This document shows, one piece after another, positions 1 through 8,929 of a stretch of DNA of 64,000 bases. The notes below the pieces were generated by a model. The model saw only the letters and a list, made by a program, of their open reading frames with translations, searched no databases and had not been told where the DNA came from. Position numbers and translations under genes: made by a program. The stretch comes from Gemmatimonadota bacterium (GTDB taxonomy: Bacteria; Latescibacterota; UBA2968; UBA8231): contig VXOR01000033.1 in assembly GCA_009840005.1 (NCBI GenBank), positions 3,134 to 67,133 of the forward strand, written 5' to 3'. The first letter of the stretch is position 1. Every line of letters begins with the position of its first letter.

Positions 1-600
1 CAGTGAGTCCGGCACGGTCGCCAGGGTTATTGCGCGGTCGCTTTGGGCCGCATCGGTAGCGTACACTAGACCAGCGGCGCACTCTCCGCGCTCGACGTAC
101 ACCAAGGCGGCGCGGACGTCGGGCGCGGGTGCAATGCGGCTTTTGAGCGCCGGCCACCAGCCCAATTTTTTAAGGGCTTGACGGGCGTACTGGCCAGCCG
201 GTACGTGATCGGGGTCGCCGAGGGCCAAGCGGCCAGCGAAAGCACCGGCAAAGGCGAAATCCCTTGCAAAGCGGATGGCGAAAGGCGCTCCCTTGGGTGC
301 AATGACCACGAGGGCGTTGCCGAGGAGATTGACGCGGGTGTCTTGCTCGATGTGCTGCCGCGCTTGGAGATAGTCCATCCACTCGGCGTTGGCGGAAAAA
401 TAAATATCGGCTGGCGCACCGGCGGCAATTTGTTTGGCCAAGGTCGAAGAGCTGGCAACGGACAGGCGCATCCCCTCGTAGTGGGTCGTTAGCTCTGAGA
501 GTGCAGAGTTTAAGCTGGCGGCGGCGAAGACGCTTTGGGCTGCTACTAGCGTAGGGTAGAGCAAGAGCAGGACGATGCTAACGGACGTTACGCACGAGCA
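1..600 (-). CDS. modA: Molybdate ABC transporter substrate-binding protein (ModA), partial
   Basis: The minus-strand frame is open from the window edge to at least base 600, so the C-terminus lies outside. It encodes a hydrophobic leader (SIVLLLLYPTLVA) and then ModA-type sequence: VASSSTLAKQIAAGAPADIY, FSANAEWMDYL, NLLGNALVVIAPKG, GDPDHVPAGQYA and CAAGLVYATDA. ModA is the periplasmic protein that captures molybdate or tungstate for ModBC. No ATG or GTG precedes the leader in unique sequence; the codons before it (reading CVTS) already lie in repeat element A1. The first in-frame ATG is at 699-697, inside the element. The natural start was probably displaced by the insertion, so expression is doubtful. 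Confidence 0.8.
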
Positions 601-750
601 TCTAGGTATTAGATGCTTCGACTCCGCTTCGCGGAGTTTATCTTGAGCGAAGCCGAAAGGCTCAGCATGACAGCAGTGGGCGCGTTCCTTCCTTGTCATG
701 CCGAGCGAAGCGAAGCATCCCATGCCTAGTGGCCTTTGCGTAAACATCAG
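583..750. mobile_element. MITE-like element A1 (family A)
   Basis: Begins GGACGTTACGCA and ends TGCGTAAACATCAG, the inverted ends of family A. The core has the family's long hairpin arms (ATGCTTCGACTCCGCTTCG and its partner CGAAGCGAAGCATC, with CAGCATGACA / TGTCATGC inside). It fills the space between the helicase stop (754) and the modA leader. It looks non-autonomous because it has no transposase frame. Confidence 0.75.
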
Positions 751-753
751 ATG

Positions 754-3225
754 CTAAGTGCTCGCGGGGTCATGGTGCCAAAACTCGGTCAGCGATTGGG
801 CGATATGGGCTGGGTTGCGGACGGAATGCACTGGGTGCCAAGAGGAGGGAAAGAGCTGACGGTAGCGGCTTTGCGCAAAGCGGCGATCGACGAGGAGGAT
901 CGCGCCGCGGTCGCTCGCGGTGCGGATGACGCGGCCGGCAGCCTGCAACACGCGGTTCATGCCCGGATAGACGTAAGCGTACGCAAAGCCGGGAATCTCG
1001 CGCTCGTCGAAATAGTGGCGAATCAGGTCGCGCTCCAAGCACAGTTGCGGCAAGCCAACGCCGACGACCACCGCCCCGACCAGCCGCTCGCCAACTAAAT
1101 CGATTCCCTCGCCGAAGACGCCGCCCATCACCGCGAAACCCACTGTGTACTGTTCGGCCTGCAATGGCTCTGCGTCGAATGCGGAGAGAAACGCCTCACG
1201 CTGACGGTCGGACATGCCGCTTTCTTGGACGAGCAGGTCGATGTCTGGGTGCGCCTCGGCAAAGCGCGTCGCCACCTCCTCCATGTATTTGTACGAAGGG
1301 AAAAAGGCGAGGTAGTTGCCCGCGCGCTGGCTGACGAGGGCGGCGATGGACTCGGCGATGTCGTCGTAGCTCTCGCCGCGCTTTTTGTACGTGGTCTCAA
1401 TGTGGTCGGCCAGCAACAGGCGCAGGTGCTCGGGTGGGAAGGGCGAACCAAGGCTCAACAGGGTATCTCCTTCCTCGCCGCCGAGCAGGTCGCGGAAATA
1501 CGCCAGCGGCGAGAGCGTGGCTGAGAAGAATACGGCCGCGCAGCCGCGCTCTAGGGCTTGGCGGATATTGTGCGCTGGATCGAGACAGAAGATTCGGAAG
1601 CGAATATCCCGCCCTTCGGCTGAGCTCAGGCGTTCGGCGAGCTCAGCCGAGCCGTCGAAGCCCTGTTTTTCGGTGTATGTGGTGTAGTGCTCGTCGAAAA
1701 GCTCGCCGATGCGCTCGAAGCCCAGCACCCGGAAGTAGCATTCGATCAATTCGTCCCAAAAGGGCAAGGCCGCGCCCTGCTCTAGGACCTTCTCGGCGGC
1801 GCGGAGGACATTGTGAACCAGCGCCATCAGATCCGTTGGCAACTGCGGGCTGACCCAGCACTCGCCGTCGCCTTCCTGCTCGACCTTCTTGCCGAGCTTG
1901 GCAAAGTAGCGGTTGAGGGCGTTGAGCTGTTGGGTCAAGTCGGGATGCGTCTTGCCGACTAAGCGCTTGAGCCCAGAGATCTCGGACTTGCACAGATCGG
2001 CTGAAAACATCTCGCGCGCCCGATCGACGAGATTGTGCGCCTCGTCAATCAGAAAGGCGTATTGCCCTCTGGTGTCTTGGAAGAAGCGCTTGAGGAAAGC
2101 GCGCGGATCAAAGACGTAGTTGTAATCGCAGATGATGACGTCGCACCACGGCGCAAGGTCGAGCGAGAATTCAAACGGACAGACGCGGTGCTTTTGTGCG
2201 CACTCCTCGATGAGGGTGCGGGTGAAGGCGTCGTGGGTGAAGATATCTTCAAGCGCGTCGTTGATGCGGTCGTAGTAGCCGCGGGCGAATTCGCATTGAT
2301 CGGGATCGCAGGTGCTGCCGCCGTTGGGCTTCGACGGCTCGGCTGAGCTCGCCGAACGCCTGAGCTCAGCCGAAGGTTTGAAGCAAATTTTGTCGCGGGC
2401 CGTCAGCGTCAAGCTCTTGAGGCGTGCGCCGCCCCCGCGCAGGTCGTCGATGGCCTTTTCGGCGACTCTGCGTCCGCTGGTTTTGGCCGTCAGGTAGAAG
2501 ATTTTTTCGGCATGGCCTAAGCCGAGGGCCTTGGCGGCCGGGAATAGGGTCGAGATGGTCTTGCCGATGCCGGTGGGTGCTTGGGCAAAGGCGCGACCGC
2601 GGCCGTCGATGGTGCGATAGGTGGCCGCGGCTAGGTCGCGCTGGCCGGGCCGAAACTCGGCGAAGGGGAATTTGAACTCCTCAAGCGCAAGATCGCGCTC
2701 GGCGCACCACTGTTGGTAGATGCGCACCCAATGCAGGTAGCGCTCGATGAGATCGGCGCAAAACGCCGCCAGTTCGTCGGACGCAAAGGTGCGGCAGTCC
2801 TCGCGGCGCTCGTAGGTTTCCAATTGAAGGTAGGTTAGCTGGACGTCGATGGCGTCGAGGCCACTCTGCTCGGCGACCATAAAGGCGTAGAGCTTGGCCT
2901 GTGCCCAATGCGCTGGGTTTTCAGGGATCTCGTCGAGGTCGGTTTCGGTGGTCTTGATTTCCTCGACGAGTACTGCGTCTTCTGCGACGAGCAGGCCGTC
3001 GATGCGGCCGCTTATTTCAAGGGCAATCTCGTCGGTCTCGACTAGGTAGGAAATGGGCACTTCCGCCTGATAGTCGGCGGGGCGGGCGCGCTGGATTTTC
3101 TGGTGGCCGCGCGTGCCTTCCACTAAGCGGTCGGGGCGGGAAAAGCCGCCGGAAACTAGATCGCCGGAGCGCAGCACGAAGCCGACAAGTTCGCGGACCG
3201 AGGTTTTGAGCAGACGCGGGGGCAT
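754..3225 (-). CDS. XPD/DinG-type Fe-S DNA helicase with N-terminal PD-(D/E)XK nuclease domain
   Basis: An 823-residue superfamily 2 helicase. Residues about 50-135 resemble a PD-(D/E)XK nuclease (Asp76, Glu89, Lys91 in GRIDG and VEEIK). Then come Walker A APTGIGKT (216-223), an Fe-S region with Cys281, Cys306, Cys311 and Cys349, the DEAH box at 394, the motif VFFSATLSP, GVFGEGIDL and the QAAGRVIR motif VI. Known relatives unwind DNA 5' to 3' in repair. Two 17-residue inserts, 284-300 and 522-538, are encoded by inverted copies of one 50 bp repeat. The first lies between Fe-S Cys281 and Cys306. The frame is open throughout, so both inserts are tolerated at sequence level. It appears to be a single-gene unit. 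Confidence 0.93.
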   Translation of the reverse strand: MPPRLLKTSVRELVGFVLRSGDLVSGGFSRPDRLVEGTRGHQKIQRARPADYQAEVPISYLVETDEIALEISGRIDGLLVAEDAVLVEEIKTTETDLDEIPENPAHWAQAKLYAFMVAEQSGLDAIDVQLTYLQLETYERREDCRTFASDELAAFCADLIERYLHWVRIYQQWCAERDLALEEFKFPFAEFRPGQRDLAAATYRTIDGRGRAFAQAPTGIGKTISTLFPAAKALGLGHAEKIFYLTAKTSGRRVAEKAIDDLRGGGARLKSLTLTARDKICFKPSAELRRSASSAEPSKPNGGSTCDPDQCEFARGYYDRINDALEDIFTHDAFTRTLIEECAQKHRVCPFEFSLDLAPWCDVIICDYNYVFDPRAFLKRFFQDTRGQYAFLIDEAHNLVDRAREMFSADLCKSEISGLKRLVGKTHPDLTQQLNALNRYFAKLGKKVEQEGDGECWVSPQLPTDLMALVHNVLRAAEKVLEQGAALPFWDELIECYFRVLGFERIGELFDEHYTTYTEKQGFDGSAELAERLSSAEGRDIRFRIFCLDPAHNIRQALERGCAAVFFSATLSPLAYFRDLLGGEEGDTLLSLGSPFPPEHLRLLLADHIETTYKKRGESYDDIAESIAALVSQRAGNYLAFFPSYKYMEEVATRFAEAHPDIDLLVQESGMSDRQREAFLSAFDAEPLQAEQYTVGFAVMGGVFGEGIDLVGERLVGAVVVGVGLPQLCLERDLIRHYFDEREIPGFAYAYVYPGMNRVLQAAGRVIRTASDRGAILLVDRRFAQSRYRQLFPSSWHPVHSVRNPAHIAQSLTEFWHHDPAST
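1613..1662 (-). repeat. Palindromic element C, copy 1 (in frame inside helicase)
   Basis: This 50 bp segment is the exact reverse complement of 2327-2376. It contains nested inverted motifs (GGCTGAGCTC and GAGCTCAGCC). On the gene strand it reads as residues 522-538 (GFDGSAELAERLSSAEG), just before the RDIRFRIF segment that leads to the SAT motif. Confidence 0.95.
2327..2376 (+). repeat. Palindromic element C, copy 2 (in frame inside helicase)
   Basis: Identical over 50 bases to the reverse complement of copy 1, so on the helicase strand it is read in the opposite sense and gives a different peptide, residues 284-300 (PSAELRRSASSAEPSKP). It sits in the Fe-S cluster domain between the first and second cluster cysteines. 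Both orientations lack stops in the frame used. Confidence 0.95.
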
Positions 3226-3245
3226 GGTGTTATAATATAGGGCCG

Positions 3246-3363
3246 CTATGAGAATCCTACATCATGTACAAGGTGATCCGCAGAAGGACGCAGAAGGACG
3301 CAGAATAGGATACACGAGACGGTCCACCGCTCGGATCGTTCAAATCGTACCGCATTGCTATAT
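3246..3363. repeat. Inverted-repeat element B1
   Basis: Family B element: a left end like CTATGAGAATCCTAC, tandem GGACGCAGAA units, GATCCGC / CGGATCG arms and a right end GCATTGCTATA. Related copies are at 43918-44003 and 55928-56033. It fills most of the gap between the helicase start and the MTA phosphorylase gene. Confidence 0.7.
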
Positions 3364-3390
3364 CAGACACTTGCATTTTCACAGGAGACG

Positions 3391-4266
3391 ATGATGAGTC
3401 AATCCGTAATTTTGGGCGTCATCGGTGGATCGGGGTTGTACCAAATAGAAGGAGTCGAAACGGTCGCCGAGCACCGGTTAGATACGCCCTTTGGTGCGCC
3501 TTCAGACGCTATTGTCGAGACGCGCATCGGCGGGCGCACAGTCCACTTCCTGCCGCGACATGGCCGGGGGCATCGGCTGCTGCCGAGCGAAGTGCCCTCG
3601 CGCGCCAATATCCACGCGCTCAAGCAATTAGGTGTGAACCACGTTTTGGCCATAAGCGCCTGCGGCATTATGCAGGAGGATATACGGCCTGGGGACATGA
3701 TCGTGCCCGACCAGATTTTCGACCGCACGCGCGGACAACGCCCATCGACGTTTTTCGGCGACGGGATCGTCGGACACGTGATGTTTGCCGACCCTTTCTG
3801 TGAGACGTTGCGGACCGAGGTCATCGCGGCGGCACGGGCGGCGGACGCCAACGTCCACGAAGGCGGCACGTACCTCTGCATGGAGGGGCCGGCCTTTTCC
3901 ACCCGCGCTGAGTCGCATTTCTACCGCAGTGCCGTGGGCGCGGCTGTGATCGGCATGACCGCTCTGCCCGAGGCCAAGCTGGCGCGCGAAGCGGAGATGT
4001 GTTACGCGCTGCTAGCGACGGGCACGGACTACGACTGCTGGCACGAGGAGGAGGAAGATGTGAGCATTGAGCAAGTGCTAGCGGTGCTGCGAGCCAACAG
4101 CGACTTGGCTAAGCAGATCGTCTCCGAGGTTGCCACGCGCCTGCCAAGCGAGGCCGCTTGCCCTTGTTTGCGCGCTGCTGAAAGCGCCATCGTTACCGAC
4201 CCAGCGGTGATTCCCTTAGAGGCGAAGGAGCGGCTCCGCGCACTTTACGGAAAGTACCTAGACTGA
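3391..4266 (+). CDS. mtnP: S-methyl-5'-thioadenosine phosphorylase
   Basis: A 291-residue PNP/MTAP family 2 phosphorylase, cleaving methylthioadenosine (a polyamine and SAM by-product) with phosphate to adenine and 5-methylthioribose-1-phosphate. Seen: the phosphate loop GVIGGSGLY, FLPRHGRGH, AISACGIM, YLCMEGPAFSTRAES, GMTALPEAKLAREAEMCY and GTDYDCW. The last matches true MTAPs rather than guanosine or inosine phosphorylases. The start at 3391 (or 3394) follows AGGAGA; an upstream in-frame start at 3355 lies in repeat B1 and is unlikely. It overlaps the next gene by one base (TGATG), so the three genes to 6499 should be one operon. Confidence 0.92.
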   Translation: MMSQSVILGVIGGSGLYQIEGVETVAEHRLDTPFGAPSDAIVETRIGGRTVHFLPRHGRGHRLLPSEVPSRANIHALKQLGVNHVLAISACGIMQEDIRPGDMIVPDQIFDRTRGQRPSTFFGDGIVGHVMFADPFCETLRTEVIAAARAADANVHEGGTYLCMEGPAFSTRAESHFYRSAVGAAVIGMTALPEAKLAREAEMCYALLATGTDYDCWHEEEEDVSIEQVLAVLRANSDLAKQIVSEVATRLPSEAACPCLRAAESAIVTDPAVIPLEAKERLRALYGKYLD

Positions 4267-5342
4267 TGAATAATCCCTTTAAAATAGCAGTCGTCGGCGT
4301 CGGTCGGATTGGCGCATTTCACGCCCGCCACGTCCAAGAGTTGGCCAGCGAGCGAGGCGATTGCGCGTTGACAGCGGTCGTGGACGGCTACGGCGACTTG
4401 GCCGCCGAGGTCGCGGCTCAGCTACAGGCGGGTCAAGAAACGGCGATTAGTGTTTTCAAAGACGTGGAGGAACTGGTCGCGGCTGATGCGGCCGATGGCG
4501 CGTTCATTGCCTCGCGCACTGAAAACCACTACCGCGAGGCCCAGACTTTGATTGACGCGGGCTGGCGGGTGTTGATGGAAAAACCGCTGACGCACTCGCT
4601 GGCCACCGCGCGGGAGTTTGCCGCCTATCTAGACGCCGACGATTTTCGCCGCACGGCGCTGATGCAGGCTTTTATGCGCCGCTTCGACGCGCCGCTGCTA
4701 TGGGCCAAAGCCCTGTTGGATCGAGGCGCTATCGGCGCGCCGTTCAAGATCGTCTCAATCCTCGAAGATCCAGTGCCGCCGCCCGAGGGGTACAATAGCT
4801 CTGGCATACTCTCGGACATGGCGGTGCACAATATCGACGAGATCCTCTGGCTCAGCGGGCAGCAGCCCGAGCGGCTGGCGGGTTTTGGCAGTCTGCTCTA
4901 CAACCAGCAGCACACGGACGTCAAAGAGGATTTCGACGACGCCCTCTTGCAGATGTACTTTCCCGAGAACTTGATCGGCCAAGTGACCGTGAGCCGCAAC
5001 CACGTGGCTGGGTATCGCAATGAGACGTGGGTTTACGGGACGGAGGGGTTGGTGCATGTGGGGGCCTTTAGTGAGGACTCGCTCTCGGTGGAAGTGGAGG
5101 CCTTTGGGCGGCGTGGCTCAATCGAGCGGCGGGAATTCGCCCTGCGCGATTACGGCGCAGAAGTACCGTTTTTTATCGAGCGCTTCGGGTCAGCGTACAA
5201 GGCCGAGGTAGCCCATTATATCGACCAGAGCCGCGCTGGAGCGCCCTTTGCGGTTGATTACCGCGATGGGCTGAGGGCGTTGGAGATTGCGATGGTGGGG
5301 AGTGGGGCGTTGCGGGGACGAGAGGGAGGTGTGGTGATATGA
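4266..5342 (+). CDS. Gfo/Idh/MocA family NAD(P)-dependent oxidoreductase
   Basis: 358 residues. The N-terminal Rossmann motif VGVGRIGAFHARH is followed by the family signature MEKPLTHSL, where the Lys is the usual catalytic residue, and a C-terminal alpha/beta domain containing SDMAVHNIDEILWLSG. Members oxidise or reduce sugars, inositols or their derivatives; its proportions resemble inositol 2-dehydrogenases. It is translationally coupled on both sides: start at the mtnP stop and a four-base ATGA overlap with the following enolase-superfamily gene. The substrate is not deducible, but it should share a pathway with its neighbours. Confidence 0.88.
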   Translation: MNNPFKIAVVGVGRIGAFHARHVQELASERGDCALTAVVDGYGDLAAEVAAQLQAGQETAISVFKDVEELVAADAADGAFIASRTENHYREAQTLIDAGWRVLMEKPLTHSLATAREFAAYLDADDFRRTALMQAFMRRFDAPLLWAKALLDRGAIGAPFKIVSILEDPVPPPEGYNSSGILSDMAVHNIDEILWLSGQQPERLAGFGSLLYNQQHTDVKEDFDDALLQMYFPENLIGQVTVSRNHVAGYRNETWVYGTEGLVHVGAFSEDSLSVEVEAFGRRGSIERREFALRDYGAEVPFFIERFGSAYKAEVAHYIDQSRAGAPFAVDYRDGLRALEIAMVGSGALRGREGGVVI

Positions 5343-6499
5343 AAGTCGCGAAGGTCGAGACCTTGCGGGCCAGCCGCTTTATGTACGTGCGGGTGCACAC
5401 CGACGAAGGCATATCGGGTGTCGGCGAGTTGCACCCCGCAAGCGGCACCAGCGGCACGCCGTTTGCGCCCATTGCGGCGGTGGAGTACTGCGCCGAGTAC
5501 CTAATCGGCAAGGATCCTCTCCACATTGAGCGCAACTGGCAGCACATGTTCCGCCGCTGCGTGTTTCGCGGCGGCGCAGACAGCATGGCCGCGATCGGGG
5601 CAATCGACATTGCGCTGTGGGACATCAAGGGTAAGGTTGCCGAGTTACCCGTCCATTCGCTGCTGGGCGGTCCCACGCGAGAGCGCGTACGCGTCTATTC
5701 GCATCTACAGGGCAATTCCCCTGCGGAGTTGGCCGAAGACGCCCGGCGCATGGTCGAGGCCGGCTACACCGCTTTGCGCCTCTATCCGTTTGGCGGCTTT
5801 GCGTCTGGCGAGGACACAAGCTTAGACCAACTGTCGTTCCGCGGCATGGCTAAGCACGCCGCGGCTACCTTGCAGGCGGTGCGCGACGCCGTGGGTGACG
5901 AGATCGATCTCATGGTCGATGTGGTCAACCGCCTCACGCCGCCGGAGGCCATTGAGGTGGCCAAGGCGCTTGAGCCTTACGGCTTGTTTTTTTTCGAGGA
6001 TCCCATCGAGCCTGAGAACATGGATGCGTGGGGCCATGTTGCGGCCAATATGCCGGTGCCCGTGGCCATGGGCGAGCGGCTCTACACCACCTACCAGTTC
6101 CGCGAGTTGCTGGCCCACAAGGGGGCCTCGTACATCCGACCGGACCTGTCGCTTGCCGGTGGAATTACGAATTGCAAAAAGATCGCGGCACTGGCCGAAG
6201 CAAGCTACGTGGGAGTCGCTCCGCACAACCCGCTGAGTTGCATATTGACCGCAGCGTGTGTGCAACTCGACGCCGCCATTCATAACGTCGCTATCCAAGA
6301 GTACCCGAGGGACGAGTACGATGCCCCGAAACGGGATCTGGTCGAGACGCCGCTGCAACGCGAGGGCGGCTTCCTGATTGTTCCGCAGACTCCCGGCATT
6401 GGCATTGAACTGAACGACGAAGCATTCCCGCACTACCCGCCTGAGCCTTATACCCGGGAGCCGGTGATTGGACCCGACGGCGCTCTGCGGGACTACTGA
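5339..6499 (+). CDS. Mandelate racemase/muconate lactonizing enzyme family protein (dehydratase-like)
   Basis: A 386-residue enolase-superfamily enzyme, resembling galactonate or mannonate-type dehydratases. Seen: capping-domain start ETLRASRFMYVRVHTDEG, AAIGAIDIALWDIKGK, and metal ligands in MVDVVNR (Asp), FEDPIEPEN (Glu) and MGERLYT (Glu), followed by RPDLSLAGGIT and VAPHNPLS. The second-strand position that usually carries KxK reads ALRLYPF, and the VDFHGR His of galactonate dehydratases is replaced in VDVVNR. A dehydratase using the barrel His (PHNP) is plausible. It starts within the stop of the Gfo/Idh gene and ends the mtnP operon. Confidence 0.88.
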   Translation: MKVAKVETLRASRFMYVRVHTDEGISGVGELHPASGTSGTPFAPIAAVEYCAEYLIGKDPLHIERNWQHMFRRCVFRGGADSMAAIGAIDIALWDIKGKVAELPVHSLLGGPTRERVRVYSHLQGNSPAELAEDARRMVEAGYTALRLYPFGGFASGEDTSLDQLSFRGMAKHAAATLQAVRDAVGDEIDLMVDVVNRLTPPEAIEVAKALEPYGLFFFEDPIEPENMDAWGHVAANMPVPVAMGERLYTTYQFRELLAHKGASYIRPDLSLAGGITNCKKIAALAEASYVGVAPHNPLSCILTAACVQLDAAIHNVAIQEYPRDEYDAPKRDLVETPLQREGGFLIVPQTPGIGIELNDEAFPHYPPEPYTREPVIGPDGALRDY

Positions 6500-6534
6500 T
6501 TAGAGCACCTCTGAACGGACTCTTAGGCAGACGA

Positions 6535-7509
6535 CTAGCGCACTGTTAGCTCGGCGAGGTAGATGGATGTGCTGCCTTCATGGCTCGAGTAATAAGACAG
6601 CAGTCCTCGTTCTTCGCTCAGCGCCACAAACCCGGGATAAGAGCAGTCGCCAGCGCTCGGCAGCTCTGCTGCTTCGTGCAGCGCGTCTTCGTGCAGCCAG
6701 TAGAGCGAGGTCGTCCGGGTGTCGTCTGCCTTGATTTTGCGCCCTCCTACGAGGTAGCGGTCGCCCCAGTGCGCCAGCAAGGGGCCACCGACATTGCGGT
6801 CGAGGGATACGGATGTCCAGACCGTCCAGGGAGGCGCTGACCGACAGACGCGAGTCGGCGCTTCGCCGCCGCCGCGAACCAGTGCCACCGCGGAATCATC
6901 TGCGTCGAACAGGAACGCGGTTTCATCGCCGAAATCCCCGACGAAGAGCGAGCGGAAAGACCACACCAAGCCGTCAGCACTTTCGAGCATTGCCGACTCG
7001 ATTGATTCGGGCTCCTGTTCGTCCGCTATGCCGGACGCGTACGCGCGGCGGCGGCGACCGCATAAAAACGCGCGATCGCCGTGCGCCACCGCCCGCCAGA
7101 CGTAATGGGCGTGCGTGCCCTCCATCTGCGTTGGTCCGCTCCACTCGGATCCGTCCGCGGTCCACGCAGCGTACCCGATAGCTTCGTTGAGGTTCAGGGG
7201 GAGGCCCTCCTCGGGCAGCAGCCAGGTACCGGTATAGACGAACAACGATCCCTTGAAGACGAGGAAGTGGGGGTCGCGCGTGTCGCGGCCTGGGACGCAA
7301 AAGGTGAATGCCTCGGACCAACTGCGACCGTCGTAGCTCTCGAGGATGACGACGCTGCCAGAGCTCGCGACGCCGTGGCCGTCGGGAGAGCTCCGGAAGG
7401 TCAGGTAGAATCTGCCCGAGTACGAGCAGAGATCCGTGAAGGCGTTGTGGTTGGCATCCTGGCGAATGGTTGTCAAGGTTTCGATCTGAATGGCCGGCAA
7501 ATGAGACAT
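6535..7509 (-). CDS. Sialidase/BNR-like beta-propeller protein
   Basis: 324 residues. The reading frame extends further upstream, but the start at 7509 follows GAGAAAGG and begins MSHLPAIQIETL. Repeated blades such as SSGSVVILESYDGRSWSEA, RDTRDPHFLVFKGSLFVY and ALSEERGLLSYYSSHEGS, with Asp-boxes, are typical of six-bladed sialidase-like propellers and related glycan phosphorylase folds. No signal peptide is obvious, so it may be cytoplasmic. It is convergent with the upstream operon. Substrate unknown; it may process a glycan or a released oligosaccharide. Confidence 0.6.
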   Translation of the reverse strand: MSHLPAIQIETLTTIRQDANHNAFTDLCSYSGRFYLTFRSSPDGHGVASSGSVVILESYDGRSWSEAFTFCVPGRDTRDPHFLVFKGSLFVYTGTWLLPEEGLPLNLNEAIGYAAWTADGSEWSGPTQMEGTHAHYVWRAVAHGDRAFLCGRRRRAYASGIADEQEPESIESAMLESADGLVWSFRSLFVGDFGDETAFLFDADDSAVALVRGGGEAPTRVCRSAPPWTVWTSVSLDRNVGGPLLAHWGDRYLVGGRKIKADDTRTTSLYWLHEDALHEAAELPSAGDCSYPGFVALSEERGLLSYYSSHEGSTSIYLAELTVR

Positions 7510-7633
7510 TGTCGTTGTGCCTTTCTCGGAAGCGATTGTAGATTTCTTTCGCAGGGCGCAAAAAAAGCTCGATATTCGTCCCGAGACAAGTACCCTATCG
7601 GCCCTCTTGGAGAACCGATCGATGCTATAGAGA

Positions 7634-8390
7634 ATGCAGAAATATATGACCAACTACAAAACAGATCCTAAATACGTCCTCCCAAGTCCAGAGTGGTTCT
7701 ACCGGCAATTTGGCATCCAATGGGACGGACAGTATACCACTTTGGGTAGCAACACTGCTCAGGTGGTGAAAATCCAGCGGATGGATCCGGATGAGACGCT
7801 CGTAATTCGGATTTCCGACCCTAGTAGGATTTCTCAAGATCGAATTTCACAGATCCATAGATTTCAGACCTATTTAAAGACTCAAGGAGTATTCACAGCC
7901 CTCCCATACGAAACACCACAAGGTGAAACCTTCTCAACTACGGAGTCGGGGTTTACTATCGAGGTTTATCCTTTCATCCACGGAAAATCACCTCAGAGGG
8001 GCGATTTTGAAGATGTCCGTCTCGTCGCCCGTGCTATTGCCAGACTGCACCATGCTGGGGTGGACTATCTGGACCTACCGGGCGAAGAAAGCCTCTTTCA
8101 GAATCATGTTGCTCTTGAACAATTGCGCGAGGATGTCCGTAGGGCGAAGGAACTGTCCAAGGGGAAGGTATTCTACAACTTGTATATGGAATACACGAAG
8201 GAAGCAGAGCGCTGAGGAGTTATGTGAGCCCCCATGGACACCGGAGGAAAATCAGGCACTCAACATTGAGCGAATGCTAATGTTGATTCACGGAGCCACC
8301 TACTGGACATCGAGGTGGGATGAGAACACGGTCAGAGAAGAGCTAATCCGTTTTGGCGATTACCGACAGGCTCTCAGGGCCAACATCTGA
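7634..8390 (+). pseudogene. Aminoglycoside phosphotransferase-family kinase, frameshifted remnant
   Basis: The first 193 residues (7634-8215; a start at 7646 is also possible) look like the N-lobe of an APH/choline-kinase-fold protein: TLVIRISDPSRIS, then TIEVYPFIHGKSP and VARAIARLHHAGVDYLDLPG. The frame then stops. A +1-shifted frame continues to 8390 with a plausible C-terminal piece (EENQALNIERMLMLIHGATY, ending FGDYRQALRANI). The catalytic HGDxxxxN loop and the metal-binding DxD are absent from both, so an internal deletion plus a frameshift has inactivated it. By eye this patch is more AT-rich than the flanks, suggesting acquisition. Confidence 0.6.
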
Positions 8391-8482
8391 TTGCGGAACA
8401 CCGCGAGCCCGATAGCGCCGTCCGGACCGGTTCCAACTCTTGGCTCCGACGGACAACGCCACGCTGGGACAAGTGGAGACGT

Positions 8483-8929
8483 ATGATTAGGCTGACTCAA
8501 ATAACCTCAGAGCAGTTGGAGTGGTACAAGGAAAAAACTGGGGGTTTCTATGGAATGGATTTCAATTTTGGAGGACCGTCGGGATTTTTTGGCTTCTATG
8601 GTGAGTTTGATATCTCCAGCGAAGGTCAGGTTGACTTGGCAAACTTCCTAGTAGCCCATTCCTGTGAACACGAGCAGGAGAAGATGATTGACGAGATTAG
8701 TGCTATGCGACAGACGATCATGGATGGTCTATGGTCTGTTACATTGCGCCAAGAAAATCGACTCGAAGCTGTCTGGGAGGAGTTTAAGTTGGAGTTTTTC
8801 TCCCAACCAACGCGCGATGGAACGGTCGCAACTCATTTGTTACTCTCACACGACGATCCCGCCATTTTTAGAGAGCCTTATTTCAATGATTACTTTGAAC
8901 TGCGATCTGACCGTGCCCGCAAGAAGTAA
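8483..8929 (+). CDS. Hypothetical protein
   Basis: 148 residues, beginning MIRLTQITSEQLEWYKEKTG, with a Gly/Phe-rich stretch FNFGGPSGFFGFYGEFDI, a central acidic helix region and a charged tail. I recognise no family, signal peptide or membrane segment. It lies in the same AT-rich patch as the broken kinase, with a remnant directly after it. It may be a cargo gene of an old insertion. Confidence 0.45.
   Translation: MIRLTQITSEQLEWYKEKTGGFYGMDFNFGGPSGFFGFYGEFDISSEGQVDLANFLVAHSCEHEQEKMIDEISAMRQTIMDGLWSVTLRQENRLEAVWEEFKLEFFSQPTRDGTVATHLLLSHDDPAIFREPYFNDYFELRSDRARKK

Noticed and set aside
178..492. Plus-strand ORF over the modA region
   Set aside because: It is antisense to a frame with strong ModA motifs and has no family signature of its own.
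3226..3245. TATAAT at 3231 as promoter for mtnP
   Set aside because: No -35 element stands at the right distance on the plus strand. It may serve the helicase or be chance in an AT-rich spot.
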